Source: a virus. Taken from it: a stretch of 30,470 nt of DNA. The notes below the pieces were generated by a model that did no database searches, was not told the origin of the DNA, and saw nothing but the letters and a program-made list of their open reading frames with translations. This document shows, one piece after another, positions 11,940 to 20,173 of the stretch. Position 1 is the stretch's first letter. Each line of letters opens with the position of its first letter. Location: the IMG/VR virus record IMGVR_UViG_3300045912_000364, positions 1 to 30,470 of that record. One strand, 5' to 3'. The position numbers and the translations under genes were made by a program.

Positions 11940-12064
11940 CACTTGTCCTTGGCTATTCCCGTGACCGACGCGACTGGCGCATGTAAACCGCGTAGCTTGC
12001 GCCCACGACCAAACAACGACCCGGCAGCAAAAGAGGCGCAAGAGAGGCGCCACGGAGGATCGAT

Positions 12065-12952
12065 ATGGACATAGCTCTCAAGAACATTGAGTGGGGCGCT
12101 TGCATTTGCCCCCCCACTTGTAATTTGGATAAGTACGCGGAGATTGGGATCCACAACTTTCGATCCCACTATTGCCGCCCGAACTGGTGGACCTGGTGGA
12201 ACCTCGACATGCATGCGCGGTTCGCGGACGAGGTTCATTCTCGTGGCGGAAAGTTCATCGAGACCCTCGTAGACCGACAGCCCTGTATTCCGCCATTCGA
12301 CAACGGCGACAACCAACGCATGGCAATAAGCGCTGCAATCGCAACATGGAATTCGATCCTATTGGCAATCGTTCGATCGGAGGTGTCGGACCTGCGAAAG
12401 GCTATGCCGCCAACAGTCATCGGCGAGCTGTGGAATGGCGACGAGTTCGGTCCAGATTGTGGATTTCCGTGGGATCCAATGAGACCCGAGTTCTGGAAAG
12501 AGATGGGCCTCACGATGCCAAAAGGCTCGACAATCCGTTCCCGTTTCACCCGCTTCGGAAACGAGATTGCTGCCATTTGGGGTGGCCGCCTCATCAAGGC
12601 GACATCGCATGTGTATGTCTACCCTGAAGGCGCGATTCGTCACCGTGGTTCGCGAGTGCAGCCCGTTGTCACTGAGGTCGGAATTCACAGGACTCAACGG
12701 ACCCTATCGAACGCGATTCGACTTGCAGTTGCGCTCAGGCAGTCGGGCGTCACAGAAGCGTATTGGCACATGATGTGGCCGCACAACCCTGGAGATGGCG
12801 CAGCAGCGCAGCGCGGGGATTGGTTCATGTACGAGCTCGACAAGTACGAATCATGGCGAGCTCGTACAGGCGCTGAGTGGCCGCACTACGGAGGCGAGAT
12901 GTTGCGAGAAGAGCAGGCTCGCATGTTGATCGCACTGACTAGCCGGTGGTAG
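12065..12952 (+). CDS. Glycoside-hydrolase-like TIM-barrel protein (intact copy)
   Basis: The 295-aa protein has GGAGG before its ATG. Its layout suggests a clan GH-A type barrel. An early strand (IEWGACICPPTCNLDKYAEIG) leads to GELWNGDEFGPDCGFPWDP, with acidic residues 121 and 125-126 at a strand end. Then come SHVYVYPEG and VVTEVG, with Glu204 in the typical nucleophile setting, and a last strand AYWHMMWPHNPGDG. There is no signal peptide. It is clearly paralogous to the frameshifted copy at 949-1822, but the nucleotides have diverged well. The substrate is unknown; it may modify or degrade a host surface polymer. The call is from motif layout, not a close family match. Confidence 0.55.
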   Translation: MDIALKNIEWGACICPPTCNLDKYAEIGIHNFRSHYCRPNWWTWWNLDMHARFADEVHSRGGKFIETLVDRQPCIPPFDNGDNQRMAISAAIATWNSILLAIVRSEVSDLRKAMPPTVIGELWNGDEFGPDCGFPWDPMRPEFWKEMGLTMPKGSTIRSRFTRFGNEIAAIWGGRLIKATSHVYVYPEGAIRHRGSRVQPVVTEVGIHRTQRTLSNAIRLAVALRQSGVTEAYWHMMWPHNPGDGAAAQRGDWFMYELDKYESWRARTGAEWPHYGGEMLREEQARMLIALTSRW

Positions 12953-12959
12953 CAGCATC

Positions 12960-13490
12960 TTGGCGAGGAACAGTCGAAGCTCGACAGTGCGGCATGAGCA
13001 CGAAGAGGAACTGCTTGAGTCCTTCGATTCGATGCTAACAGCTTGGGCGAAAAAGACTCATGTTCCTCGAATGACCAGCGCAGATGTCTTGCAAATTGCA
13101 CGCATAGCGACGATACGTGCGATTAGATCTCACAAGCCAGGTGGCGCCCCACTCCGTGCGTATGTGATCAGAGTCGTCAGCCGTGCGCTCACCGACTTGC
13201 AGCGAGACGCCAACAGGCTGATGCGTGACCCTAAACGGGAGATCGCGCTGGAGGATGTGGCCAGTTGCTCGGATCCATTCGAATTGGTCGACGACATGGA
13301 TCTGCTGCAGCGGGTTTGGAAAGCCGCGCGTCCGGCGGACCGAGCTGTTCTACAGCTACTGTTTGACGGGCTACCGTTGCCAGAAATCGCCCGCCGGCTT
13401 CGCATTAGCAGCCGAGTTGCAGAGCGCCGCGTTGCTCGCTTGCGCCACATCGTTCGAGAGCTAGTGGGTGACGGGTTGCTCGAAATCTGA
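12960..13490 (+). CDS. Sigma-factor-like protein, probable late activator
   Basis: The 176-aa protein resembles a small sigma-70-family factor. Residues ~38-85 (SADVLQIARIATIRAIRSHK, then LRAYVIRVVSRALTDLQRDANRL) look like region 2. Residues ~120-170 (ARPADRAVLQLLFDGLPLPE, IARRLRISSRVAERRVARLR) are a region-4 helix-turn-helix. An acidic linker lies between them. It begins at a TTG 8 nt after the preceding stop, with only weak start signals, so the start is uncertain. Placed just before the lysis and structural genes, it is a good candidate to direct host RNA polymerase to late promoters. Confidence 0.7.
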   Translation: MARNSRSSTVRHEHEEELLESFDSMLTAWAKKTHVPRMTSADVLQIARIATIRAIRSHKPGGAPLRAYVIRVVSRALTDLQRDANRLMRDPKREIALEDVASCSDPFELVDDMDLLQRVWKAARPADRAVLQLLFDGLPLPEIARRLRISSRVAERRVARLRHIVRELVGDGLLEI

Positions 13491-13491
13491 A

Positions 13492-13501
13492 GCGTATTTA
13501 C
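13492..13501 (+). promoter_or_regulatory. GCGTATTTAC motif, candidate late-promoter element
   Basis: GCGTATTTAC occurs here 11 nt before the CHAP gene, again at 20157-20166 eight bases before the scaffold gene, and at 24408-24417 upstream of the tube-like gene. A one-mismatch copy (GCGTATCTAC) is near 16801, before the portal gene. Its core resembles a -10 box. The first copy directly follows the sigma-like gene. No shared -35 element is obvious. Confidence 0.35.
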
Positions 13502-13512
13502 CCTCCGAGGCC

Positions 13513-14064
13513 ATGAGAATTCAGCGTCCTCCAGACCAGCCGGAAACCGAAGAGCAGTTCGCCGCGCTACCCATAGAAGAGCGGGCACTTCAATGGGCTC
13601 GCCATTGGTGCGACTCAATCAAAGTTCGGGAAGTGGGCATTAACGCCGGCTATTGGGTCGAGAAATTTCTCGGCTGGGCCGGCATTGGCCGCGGCTGGGC
13701 ATGGTGTGCATCGTTTGTTCACGCGTGCTACCTCCACGCTGGCTGGGACTCCAAGCGCGGCGGGGTCAGCCACCCAGCTCGTGTTCGCGAATGGCGAAAT
13801 TGGGCGAAGAGGACGGGGCGCATCGTGGAGGACTGGAAGCGGGTGGAACGGGGGATGCTCTTTTTTTGGATCAACGGTGACGGACTGACCGGGCACATCG
13901 GCTTTGTCGTCCGACGGGAACGCAATACTGCGGGCGGCCATGTGATTCATACAATCGAAGGAAACGCGTCGAATGAGCGCGGCCAACAAGGTTGCTTTCG
14001 CAGAATCCGACTTTGGAGCAAGCCGCATCGCTTCTTCGCCATAGACATGCGAGGGGTCAGCTAA
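13513..14064 (+). CDS. CHAP-type peptidoglycan hydrolase
   Basis: The 183-aa protein starts at ATG 13513 (MRIQRPPDQPETEEQFAAL). The catalytic layout of a CHAP amidase/endopeptidase is clear: GRGWAWCASFVHACYLHAGW with Cys65, then RVERGMLFFWINGDGLTGHIGFV with His128, then HTIEGNASNE supplying the third polar residue. No signal peptide or cell-wall binding domain is present. It precedes a holin-like cluster, so it is probably a second lysis enzyme besides the membrane-anchored lysozyme at 8719. It may cut peptide cross-links while the other cuts glycan. The stop overlaps the next start (TAATG). Confidence 0.75.
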   Translation: MRIQRPPDQPETEEQFAALPIEERALQWARHWCDSIKVREVGINAGYWVEKFLGWAGIGRGWAWCASFVHACYLHAGWDSKRGGVSHPARVREWRNWAKRTGRIVEDWKRVERGMLFFWINGDGLTGHIGFVVRRERNTAGGHVIHTIEGNASNERGQQGCFRRIRLWSKPHRFFAIDMRGVS

Positions 14065-14300
14065 TGAGCGGACAAGCAGGGCAAGTTGATTGGAGTCGCT
14101 GGCTCCCGTTCCTGCTCTCTGTTGCCGTGATTGGCAGCGGAGGGCTCCTCACCGCCGGATGGATGCAAAACGAGACGGCAGCCCTCCGCAGAGACATGGA
14201 GGCGATGAAGGCGAAGAGGGAGGCAGATCGCGAACTGTTAATTGAAATTCGAGCGGACGTCAAGCAGCTCAAACGCGACGTTGGAGTCAAGAATGAGTGA
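14064..14300 (+). CDS. TM plus coiled-coil protein (inner-spanin- or holin-like)
   Basis: The 78-aa product has one membrane segment (WLPFLLSVAVIGSGGLLTAGW). A charged helical coil follows (ETAALRRDMEAMKAKREADR and onward). An N-terminal membrane anchor followed by a periplasmic coiled coil is the layout of inner spanins. Holin-associated XhlA proteins have the reverse order. It lies between the CHAP hydrolase and the two-TM holin candidate, all with overlapping starts and stops. Confidence 0.55.
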   Translation: MSGQAGQVDWSRWLPFLLSVAVIGSGGLLTAGWMQNETAALRRDMEAMKAKREADRELLIEIRADVKQLKRDVGVKNE

Positions 14301-14499
14301 TTATCCGCGCTGGTTGCAACTGCTGGTGGCGTTTTGTGCGCCTGCCTTTAGCGCTCTCGCTGGAATCGCAGCGAGCGGCAGCGAGCGCGATTGGCTGGCC
14401 ATGCTGATTGCGTTTTGCGCCGCCGGCTTTGGTGGCCTCGCAGGCCTGGGCATCAACGATTTTTCAAAGCGCCAACTAGGAGGCACCACAGATGAATAA
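14293..14499 (+). CDS. Holin-like two-TM protein
   Basis: The 68-aa protein has two hydrophobic segments (LQLLVAFCAPAFSALAGIAA and WLAMLIAFCAAGFGGLAGLGI) separated by a short charged turn (SGSERD). Both termini are charged or polar. This is the layout of a class II holin. ATG 14293 is chosen because it overlaps the end of the previous gene by 8 nt, while the longer in-frame version would extend through it. With the CHAP enzyme it completes a lysis cassette. Confidence 0.65.
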   Translation: MSDYPRWLQLLVAFCAPAFSALAGIAASGSERDWLAMLIAFCAAGFGGLAGLGINDFSKRQLGGTTDE

Positions 14500-14860
14500 G
14501 GCAAAAACATTGGCATGGATCGCAGGCTTGGCGTTGCTAACAAGCGGAGCATCAGCGCAAGGGATCGGCATCTGGGCCGGGAAGGATGGAGTCGAGCCGA
14601 TCGCGCACGCGCCCGTTCTGATCTTTGAGCGAGTCGATCTTCCTGCCTGGGCGCAAGCCGCAACGTTTCGGGCAGATCGTTTGCAGATAAATGCTGTTGC
14701 TGGTTACAACGCATCGGCAGGCAACGCAACACTTGGGTGGTCGCTGACCGCGCATTGGGGAATCGTATTCACCGGGGCCGGGTTTGCGGGCAACGCAGAA
14801 AAGCTGCGTTGGCGAGACCTATACGAAGGCTTGCGTTTCACGGTTGGTGTCCAATTCTAA
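14492..14860 (+). CDS. Secreted small protein of unknown function
   Basis: The 122-aa product starts MNKAKTLAWIAGLALLTSGASAQG, a clean Sec signal peptide with an A-S-A cleavage site around residue 22. The mature part is beta-rich with alternating hydrophobic residues (LQINAVAGYNASAGNATLGW, later GLRFTVGVQF). The terminal Phe and strand pattern resemble a short outer-membrane beta-barrel protein. No family is recognised. It is coupled to the holin gene by overlap and is the last gene before packaging. A role in lysis or in altering the cell envelope late in infection is inference. Confidence 0.55.
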   Translation: MNKAKTLAWIAGLALLTSGASAQGIGIWAGKDGVEPIAHAPVLIFERVDLPAWAQAATFRADRLQINAVAGYNASAGNATLGWSLTAHWGIVFTGAGFAGNAEKLRWRDLYEGLRFTVGVQF

Positions 14861-14892
14861 TCTAACATGTGCAAAGTTAGAGTCAGCAATGG

Positions 14893-15405
14893 ATGAGAGA
14901 TCCAGTTTGGGAACGGCAACCTGGCGAATCTCGAGAAGCATTTCGCGCCTTCTGCATTTATCGCGATCTCGAAGTAATTGAGCGGACTTACGATAGCGCA
15001 TTTCGCATCGGTTGTCCTAACACCAAAGCTAAACGGTGCAGCGGAAGATGGCGCCTTTGGGCATCTGATTGGAAATGGATAGAGCGAGCTGAAGCGTATG
15101 ATGCACACAAGGATCGGATGGCTCGAGCCCACCGTGAAGCGGAGCATCGGACTAACCTGGAAAGCTATTACGAAGAAAAGCGCAAAGCAGCATCTGCCAT
15201 TTCGAAAGCCGCGCTCGAATTGCTGATCAAAGCCCATGCACGCCTAAACCAAGTAAAGGTTGAAGACATTCCAATCGACAAGCTTCCAGCATTCTTGCGT
15301 GCAGCTGCGTCGCTTTACGACGCTGCCGGAAATGCACAAGCGGAGTCGCTGGCTGTCGATCAGATACTGGGAGTGATCAACAATGCCGCCACGACCGAGA
15401 GTTAG
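14893..15405 (+). CDS. terS: Terminase small subunit-like protein
   Basis: The 170-aa product begins MRDPVWERQPGESREAFRAFCIYRD. It continues with a W-W-RAEAYDAHKDR block (RWRLWASDWKWIERAEAYDA), a layout I know from DNA-packaging small-subunit-like proteins of siphophages. The rest is helical (KRKAASAISKAALELLIKAH), consistent with an oligomerisation region. It directly precedes and overlaps the large terminase gene. It would recognise packaging sites and control the TerL motor. A small hairpin (TCTAAC/GTTAGA, 14861-14881) lies just upstream; no ribosome-binding site is seen. Confidence 0.75.
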   Translation: MRDPVWERQPGESREAFRAFCIYRDLEVIERTYDSAFRIGCPNTKAKRCSGRWRLWASDWKWIERAEAYDAHKDRMARAHREAEHRTNLESYYEEKRKAASAISKAALELLIKAHARLNQVKVEDIPIDKLPAFLRAAASLYDAAGNAQAESLAVDQILGVINNAATTES

Positions 15406-16783
15406 GCGGTTTATTCGAGAACAGCTTGCGCTCGTCAACCCACAACTGCGTAAAGTTCATGCAGAACCGGTTGAGCGGCAGTACGTCTTTTATGGCGCAG
15501 CTCGTGAGGCACTAAACAGCGACGCTCCCGAGTTGATGCTCTCAGGTCCAGCGGGCACCGGCAAAAGTGTTTGTTTGCTATTCAAAGTGCACACGAATGC
15601 AATGAGATACGCTGGCTCGCGCCATCTCATTTGCAGGAAAACTCGTACGTCGCTTTCTGAGACAGGTCTCGTGACCTTCGAGAATCATGTATTGCCACCT
15701 GGCTCTGTCATGCTTCAGGGTCCGCAACGTCGAAATCGGCAATCGTATCGTTACCCAAACGGTTCAGAAATCGTCATCGGCGGAATGGACCGCGCCACAA
15801 AGATCATGTCGTCAGATTTCGACACGATCTTTGTGCAGGAAGCACTTGAGCTTACGGAAAACGAGTGGGAATCTCTAACGACTCGTCTCCGGCATGGCCG
15901 AATGCCGTACCAGCAGATTGTCGGTGATACGAACCCCGACGCGCCAAGGCATTGGATCCGCCTCCGATCTAACAACGGATTGCTGAAACTACTCGAATCA
16001 ACTCATGAGGACAATCCGGCACTCTTCGATCGCGAAAAACAGCGTTGGACGGACGCTGGCCAGCAATACATCGAAAAGTTAGATCGATTGACTGGAGTTC
16101 GTTACCAGCGCTACCGCCTAGGGAAATGGGTCGCGGCTGAAGGCGTGATTCACGACTGGTTTGACAGGAGTGTGCACTTGATCGACACGTTTCCCATTCC
16201 GAAAGACTGGCCTCGTTATTGGTCGATCGACTTTGGATTTACGAATCCATTTGTGTTGCAATGCTGGGCGGAATCTCCTGATGGCGACCTGCACATGTAT
16301 CGCGAAATCTACTTCACGAAGCGACTGGTCGAAGACCATGCGAAGACAATCATGGCGGAAGTCGCTCGTAGTGGTGATCCACTGCCATTGGACGTGATAT
16401 GCGATCACGACGCCGAAGATCGTGCTACGTTCGAATCGAAGACGGGCCTGGTCACATCGGCTGCACACAAAGCGGTTTCTCCAGGCTTGCAGGCTGTTGC
16501 AGAGCGCGGTCGTATACGCGCTAATGGCAAGCCTCGGCTGTTTTTTCACCGCGATGCACTTATTGAGCGAGATGAGGATCTCGCCGAGCGGAAAAAGCCT
16601 ACTTGCACCGTTGAAGAAATAGATTCGTACGTGTGGGATACCACCGCGAACCGACGAAGGGGAGAGCAACCTGCGAAGACGGACGATCACGGAATGGATG
16701 CTCTGCGATACATCGTTGCAACCCTCGACCTGCAGGGCTCAATGGAGATCGATGATGAACTTCACCAGCAGCTCTTCGGATAG
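15383..16783 (+). CDS. terL: Terminase large subunit (packaging ATPase/nuclease)
   Basis: The 466-aa protein has the full motor and nuclease. Walker A is GPAGTGKS (55-62); Walker B and catalytic Glu lie in FDTIFVQEALEL (~146-157). The nuclease acidic residues lie in WSIDFGFTNPF (Asp283), VICDHDAEDRAT (Asp341/343) and DDHGMDALRY (Asp434/435/439). Length is normal. It packages DNA into the prohead through the portal encoded next. It overlaps the small subunit by 23 nt. The family supports a headful or site-specific mechanism, but this cannot be decided here. Confidence 0.95.
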   Translation: MPPRPRVRRFIREQLALVNPQLRKVHAEPVERQYVFYGAAREALNSDAPELMLSGPAGTGKSVCLLFKVHTNAMRYAGSRHLICRKTRTSLSETGLVTFENHVLPPGSVMLQGPQRRNRQSYRYPNGSEIVIGGMDRATKIMSSDFDTIFVQEALELTENEWESLTTRLRHGRMPYQQIVGDTNPDAPRHWIRLRSNNGLLKLLESTHEDNPALFDREKQRWTDAGQQYIEKLDRLTGVRYQRYRLGKWVAAEGVIHDWFDRSVHLIDTFPIPKDWPRYWSIDFGFTNPFVLQCWAESPDGDLHMYREIYFTKRLVEDHAKTIMAEVARSGDPLPLDVICDHDAEDRATFESKTGLVTSAAHKAVSPGLQAVAERGRIRANGKPRLFFHRDALIERDEDLAERKKPTCTVEEIDSYVWDTTANRRRGEQPAKTDDHGMDALRYIVATLDLQGSMEIDDELHQQLFG

Positions 16784-16824
16784 GCGCGACACCGTTGCAA
16801 GCGTATCTACGATGCGGGCACCCG

Positions 16825-18183
16825 ATGTTTTCATGGCTCAGCGGAATTTGGAAGAAGGCTTTTGGTGGCGCACCTAAAATGACGACAGTCTCACAGGCAT
16901 CACAGCGATCAGCCACGTCACGCATTACGCAATACGCTGCCTTCGAGCAAGCCTATCGGGGCTTCAAGGTACGCGACCGAAATCGCATCATCAGCGAGGC
17001 GCAACTCGAGCGCATTAAGTTCAACTTCAACGAGCCTGTTGTCGATTTTGCTGTCGCGTGGATCGCCGGGCCGCCTCTTAGGTTTTCCATCAAACATGAG
17101 AAAGATGAGCTTGCCAAAACCCTTACGCAGGCGGCGAATGACATTTGGGATCGCAGCTGTGGAGACTCGCGATTTGTGGAAGGCGCGCTGAACTGCTGCA
17201 TTCACGGTGACATGGCCATGGTCGTCCGAAGGCGCAATGACGGCAAAGCGCTCATCGACTTTGTCGATGCATCGATCTGCTATCCGGAGTTTTCGCCGAC
17301 GAACGTTAGCGAGCTCGAGTCTCTAACTGTCGCATTCAAGTACAACAAGGACGGTCAGCTGCATGTGCGTGAAGAGCAGTGGCTGAAGGACGGCTACAAG
17401 TTTGTTGTCGACGAGATCGTGGTCGACGAAGGCAAGTTTGATCTGCACGGCAACGTCCCAGCCGTGTGGATCAAGAACGACGGTCTGAAAAGCGATCCAT
17501 TCGGTCGGAGTGAAATCGATCGAATCCTTGATTTGGTGCTCGAATATGATCACGTGGCATCGAAAGAGACTCGTATCATCGACTATAACGCTGCACCGAT
17601 AACGGCTTTGACCGGCGTGAAGAAAGGCCAGGCAGATCTCCAAAAGGACATCAGGTCGGTGTGGTATTTGCCTGAAAACGCCAAAGCGGAGCTGCTTGAA
17701 ATCAAGAGCGATGGTGATCGAGTAGCAGCTCAGCTGGCCAGAATCGAAGAGGCGATTCAGAAAATTTCCTTTACACCAGCCATCGCGTTCGGGACGATCG
17801 ATCGCGGTTTTTCTAACGCGACAGGGATTTCGCTCAAAATTCTGTACGGGCCTCTCGAAAAGAAGACGCAGCGCAAACGGGCGTTGTGGGGACCCCAGAT
17901 CCAACGGGCAATGTGGCTCGCTATGCTGGTTGAGGGGCTGTCCGTGGCTCTTGAACATGTCGATCTGATTTGGCAGGATGCAGCCCCACACAATTTGAGC
18001 GAAACGCTCGACCAGCTAGAAGCCAAAAAGCGCCTGGGGGCCTCCACTCGTGAGCTGTTGCTTGAAGCGGGTTACGACGACGACACTATCGAGAGAATGG
18101 TGTCTGAACGAGACGTTGAGGACGAACGATCGGCGGCTAGAGCCGCGATGATGTTCAATTCCGGCGGCCAAGAGAGGGAGTAA
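16825..18183 (+). CDS. Portal protein
   Basis: The 452-aa protein (from ATG 16825, MFSWLSGIWKKAFGG) fits the SPP1/gp6-type portal family by size and layout. An N-terminal part contains YAAFEQAYRGFK and FNFNEPVVDFAVAWIAGPPL. A beta-rich clip follows (VRRRNDGKALIDFVDASICY). The stem-helix region includes SDPFGRSEIDRILDLVLEYD. The C-terminus is helical (ETLDQLEAKKRLGASTRELLLEAGY). A TTG at 16795 would add ten residues but has no better start signals. It sits between terminase and MuF genes as expected for the dodecameric DNA channel. Confidence 0.9.
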   Translation: MFSWLSGIWKKAFGGAPKMTTVSQASQRSATSRITQYAAFEQAYRGFKVRDRNRIISEAQLERIKFNFNEPVVDFAVAWIAGPPLRFSIKHEKDELAKTLTQAANDIWDRSCGDSRFVEGALNCCIHGDMAMVVRRRNDGKALIDFVDASICYPEFSPTNVSELESLTVAFKYNKDGQLHVREEQWLKDGYKFVVDEIVVDEGKFDLHGNVPAVWIKNDGLKSDPFGRSEIDRILDLVLEYDHVASKETRIIDYNAAPITALTGVKKGQADLQKDIRSVWYLPENAKAELLEIKSDGDRVAAQLARIEEAIQKISFTPAIAFGTIDRGFSNATGISLKILYGPLEKKTQRKRALWGPQIQRAMWLAMLVEGLSVALEHVDLIWQDAAPHNLSETLDQLEAKKRLGASTRELLLEAGYDDDTIERMVSERDVEDERSAARAAMMFNSGGQERE

Positions 18184-18187
18184 CTAA

Positions 18188-19924
18188 GTGGCTTCGATTT
18201 ACGAAGTCGCGAAAGATCACTCTCGCCGGATTCGCAATCTCGACAAACAGACTGCCACTCGTGTCTTTGCTCACTACGCGCTGGCATTTGAGAACATCCG
18301 GGAGGAGTACGAAAGGATTCTTCGCATGGCAGCCAACGCGGCTGAGCGTGGTGAGGTGATTTCCCAGAGCTGGCTCCGCCGCCAAGCGATGCTCGAGCAG
18401 GCCATGGCTCGAATCGGCAACCGTTTGAATCAGCTATCCACAAGCGTTGCTGCCGAAATCGCAAGCGCTCAGCGCGCGGCGATTGACTTGGGCTCGGCGC
18501 AAGCGATCGACACGATGTCAGCAGGGCAGAGGGCCTCGACGGGGCGGCTGAGCGTGCAAGCGTCATTTTCGCGAGCTCCTGTCGAGGCGATGGAGCAGAT
18601 GATCGGCTTCGTCGGTGACGGGTCACCCCTGCGAACGGTGCTGAGCCGCTACGGCGAACAGTCGCGCGCGGCGATCTCTAGAGCTCTGGTGACAGGAATT
18701 GTTGAAGGAAAGAATCCTCGAGCGATAGCGCGCGAGATTCGGGCCGAGGTAGATGGGAACCGGGCAAAAGCTCTCACGATCTCGCGAACCGAAGTGCTGC
18801 GCGCTCATCGAACGGCCGCGATTGAGAATTACCGCGAGAACAAGGACGTGCTCGAGGGCTGGAGATGGGTGGCGAACCTCGATGCACGAACCTGTGTGGT
18901 TTGTTGGGCTATGCACGGGACGGTGCACCCGCTATCGGATGAATTTGGAACACATCCGAACTGTCGATGCAGCCCCTTGCCTGTTGTCCGAGGTGCTCGC
19001 ATTGAGATCGAGTCTGGCGTGGTCCGATTCGAGAAGCTCAGCGAAGACGACAAGCGGGAAATCCTTGGAAAGGGGGCGTACGAGCGATATAAAGCGGGTG
19101 CAATTCAGATCACAGATCTCGTGGAGCGTGAAGAGAGCGCCGCATGGGGCACGATTCGGCGGCGTCGCACTCTGGCAGAAATAGATCAGGTCGCTATGGC
19201 TGCTGCGTATAAAATGTCAGCAACCGGAGGCGGTGGACCGCCGAGTGTTCCGGGAGCGCAAGGGGGGGGACAGCCTATCTCGCCGCCGGGCGCGCAACTT
19301 GTCTCTTCAGCAATTACATGGCATAAGAAGAGTCCGATAGGTCGTCCATTGCAAGATGTTTTGAACGAAATTGACGCTATTCATACGGATGGCGCTTTAC
19401 CCGATGTCCGAGCAAAGGGGTTTGCGGGCAATAATCCCCAAGGAAGCTACCAACCAGTGGTGTTTGGCGGACCCCAGATGAGAATATCTACGCGGGCCGT
19501 CCGCCCTGAACTGACGTGCGTTCATGAAATTGGACATTTGTTGGATTGCGACAGCGGCGTGCCGATGATTAGCCGTGCCGCTTTGGACCCTGATCTGAAA
19601 GACTGGCGGAACGCAATAACCCAGAGTATTGCGTACAAAAGGCTGTCTGCGGCCAAGTCGAAACCCTATAGAATCGCTCCCGGCGGTGGCATTGTAGACA
19701 TATCTGCGGCTCTCGATTACTGGCTTCAGCCATGGGAGCTTTGGGCCAGAAGTTACGCGCAATTCATTGCATCGCGTTCGTCGAATATCGCCCTACGGGC
19801 TCAACTTGCCGACGCAATAGCCAGTCCGCCAATTCCAGGACTTCCGGTACAATGGGATCCGACAGACTTTGTTCTCATAGACAAAGCGATCGAGCGGTTA
19901 TTCAGGAAGAAGGGATGGATGTAG
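18188..19924 (+). CDS. MuF minor head protein fused to a zincin metallopeptidase domain
   Basis: The 578-aa protein starts at a GTG with GGGAG upstream. Residues ~1-190 are helical. Residues ~190-265 are the MuF domain: LTISRTEVLRAHRTAAIENY, then DARTCVVCWAMHGTVHPL and THPNCRCSPLPV with the metal-type Cys/His set. A Gly/Pro-rich linker (~345-370) follows. The C-terminal ~200 residues carry LTCVHEIGHLLDCD (His446, Glu447, His450) and later WELWARSYAQFI (Glu517, ~65 residues on), the HExxH...E pattern of gluzincins. MuF proteins go into the head and can be ejected, so this looks like a virion-delivered protease or polymorphic toxin. Confidence 0.85.
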   Translation: MASIYEVAKDHSRRIRNLDKQTATRVFAHYALAFENIREEYERILRMAANAAERGEVISQSWLRRQAMLEQAMARIGNRLNQLSTSVAAEIASAQRAAIDLGSAQAIDTMSAGQRASTGRLSVQASFSRAPVEAMEQMIGFVGDGSPLRTVLSRYGEQSRAAISRALVTGIVEGKNPRAIAREIRAEVDGNRAKALTISRTEVLRAHRTAAIENYRENKDVLEGWRWVANLDARTCVVCWAMHGTVHPLSDEFGTHPNCRCSPLPVVRGARIEIESGVVRFEKLSEDDKREILGKGAYERYKAGAIQITDLVEREESAAWGTIRRRRTLAEIDQVAMAAAYKMSATGGGGPPSVPGAQGGGQPISPPGAQLVSSAITWHKKSPIGRPLQDVLNEIDAIHTDGALPDVRAKGFAGNNPQGSYQPVVFGGPQMRISTRAVRPELTCVHEIGHLLDCDSGVPMISRAALDPDLKDWRNAITQSIAYKRLSAAKSKPYRIAPGGGIVDISAALDYWLQPWELWARSYAQFIASRSSNIALRAQLADAIASPPIPGLPVQWDPTDFVLIDKAIERLFRKKGWM

Positions 19925-20157
19925 ACCCAAACGCAATTACGATTACGACCGCTGAGGAAGCGGAGCGTCTGCTTGGCGTGTCCCCGAAGCACTCTTCAGA
20001 AGTCGCAGCAATTCTTTCAGGCAGCGCAGGAGTTGGCCTTTTGATTCGCGATGAGGCTGGCAATCTACGCCCATTGACTGATGATGACTTGCTTGCGGTC
20101 GGTTATGACGTTAAGGCCAACTGGCCATTCAATGTGATTAGTAACGAAAACCGTTAG
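19915..20157 (+). CDS. Small acidic protein after the MuF-zincin gene
   Basis: The 80-aa product starts at ATG 19915 (MDVDPNAITITTAEEAERLLG) within the last codons of the MuF gene, after an AAGAAGG ribosome-binding site. It is acidic, with a short HTH-like helical segment and a DEAGNLRPLTDDDLL turn. No domain is recognised. A small acidic gene overlapping a toxin-like C-terminal fusion could encode a cognate inhibitor or chaperone. It could equally be an ordinary head-associated protein. Confidence 0.6.
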   Translation: MDVDPNAITITTAEEAERLLGVSPKHSSEVAAILSGSAGVGLLIRDEAGNLRPLTDDDLLAVGYDVKANWPFNVISNENR

Positions 20158-20166
20158 CGTATTTAC
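20157..20166 (+). promoter_or_regulatory. GCGTATTTAC motif before the scaffold gene
   Basis: An exact copy of the motif seen at 13492. Here it is part of a small palindrome, TAGCGT-ATTT-ACGCTA (20155-20170). The scaffold ATG follows at 20174 with no Shine-Dalgarno sequence, so if the core acts as a -10 box the message would be almost leaderless. Confidence 0.35.
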
Positions 20167-20173
20167 GCTACGT

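Noticed and set aside
11784-12074. A 96-aa rightward frame overlapping the repeat array
   Set aside because: Its sequence is only the translated repeats (CRTGK, CDTT) and it overlaps the ribosome-binding site of the next gene. ATGA overlap alone was not enough to call it.
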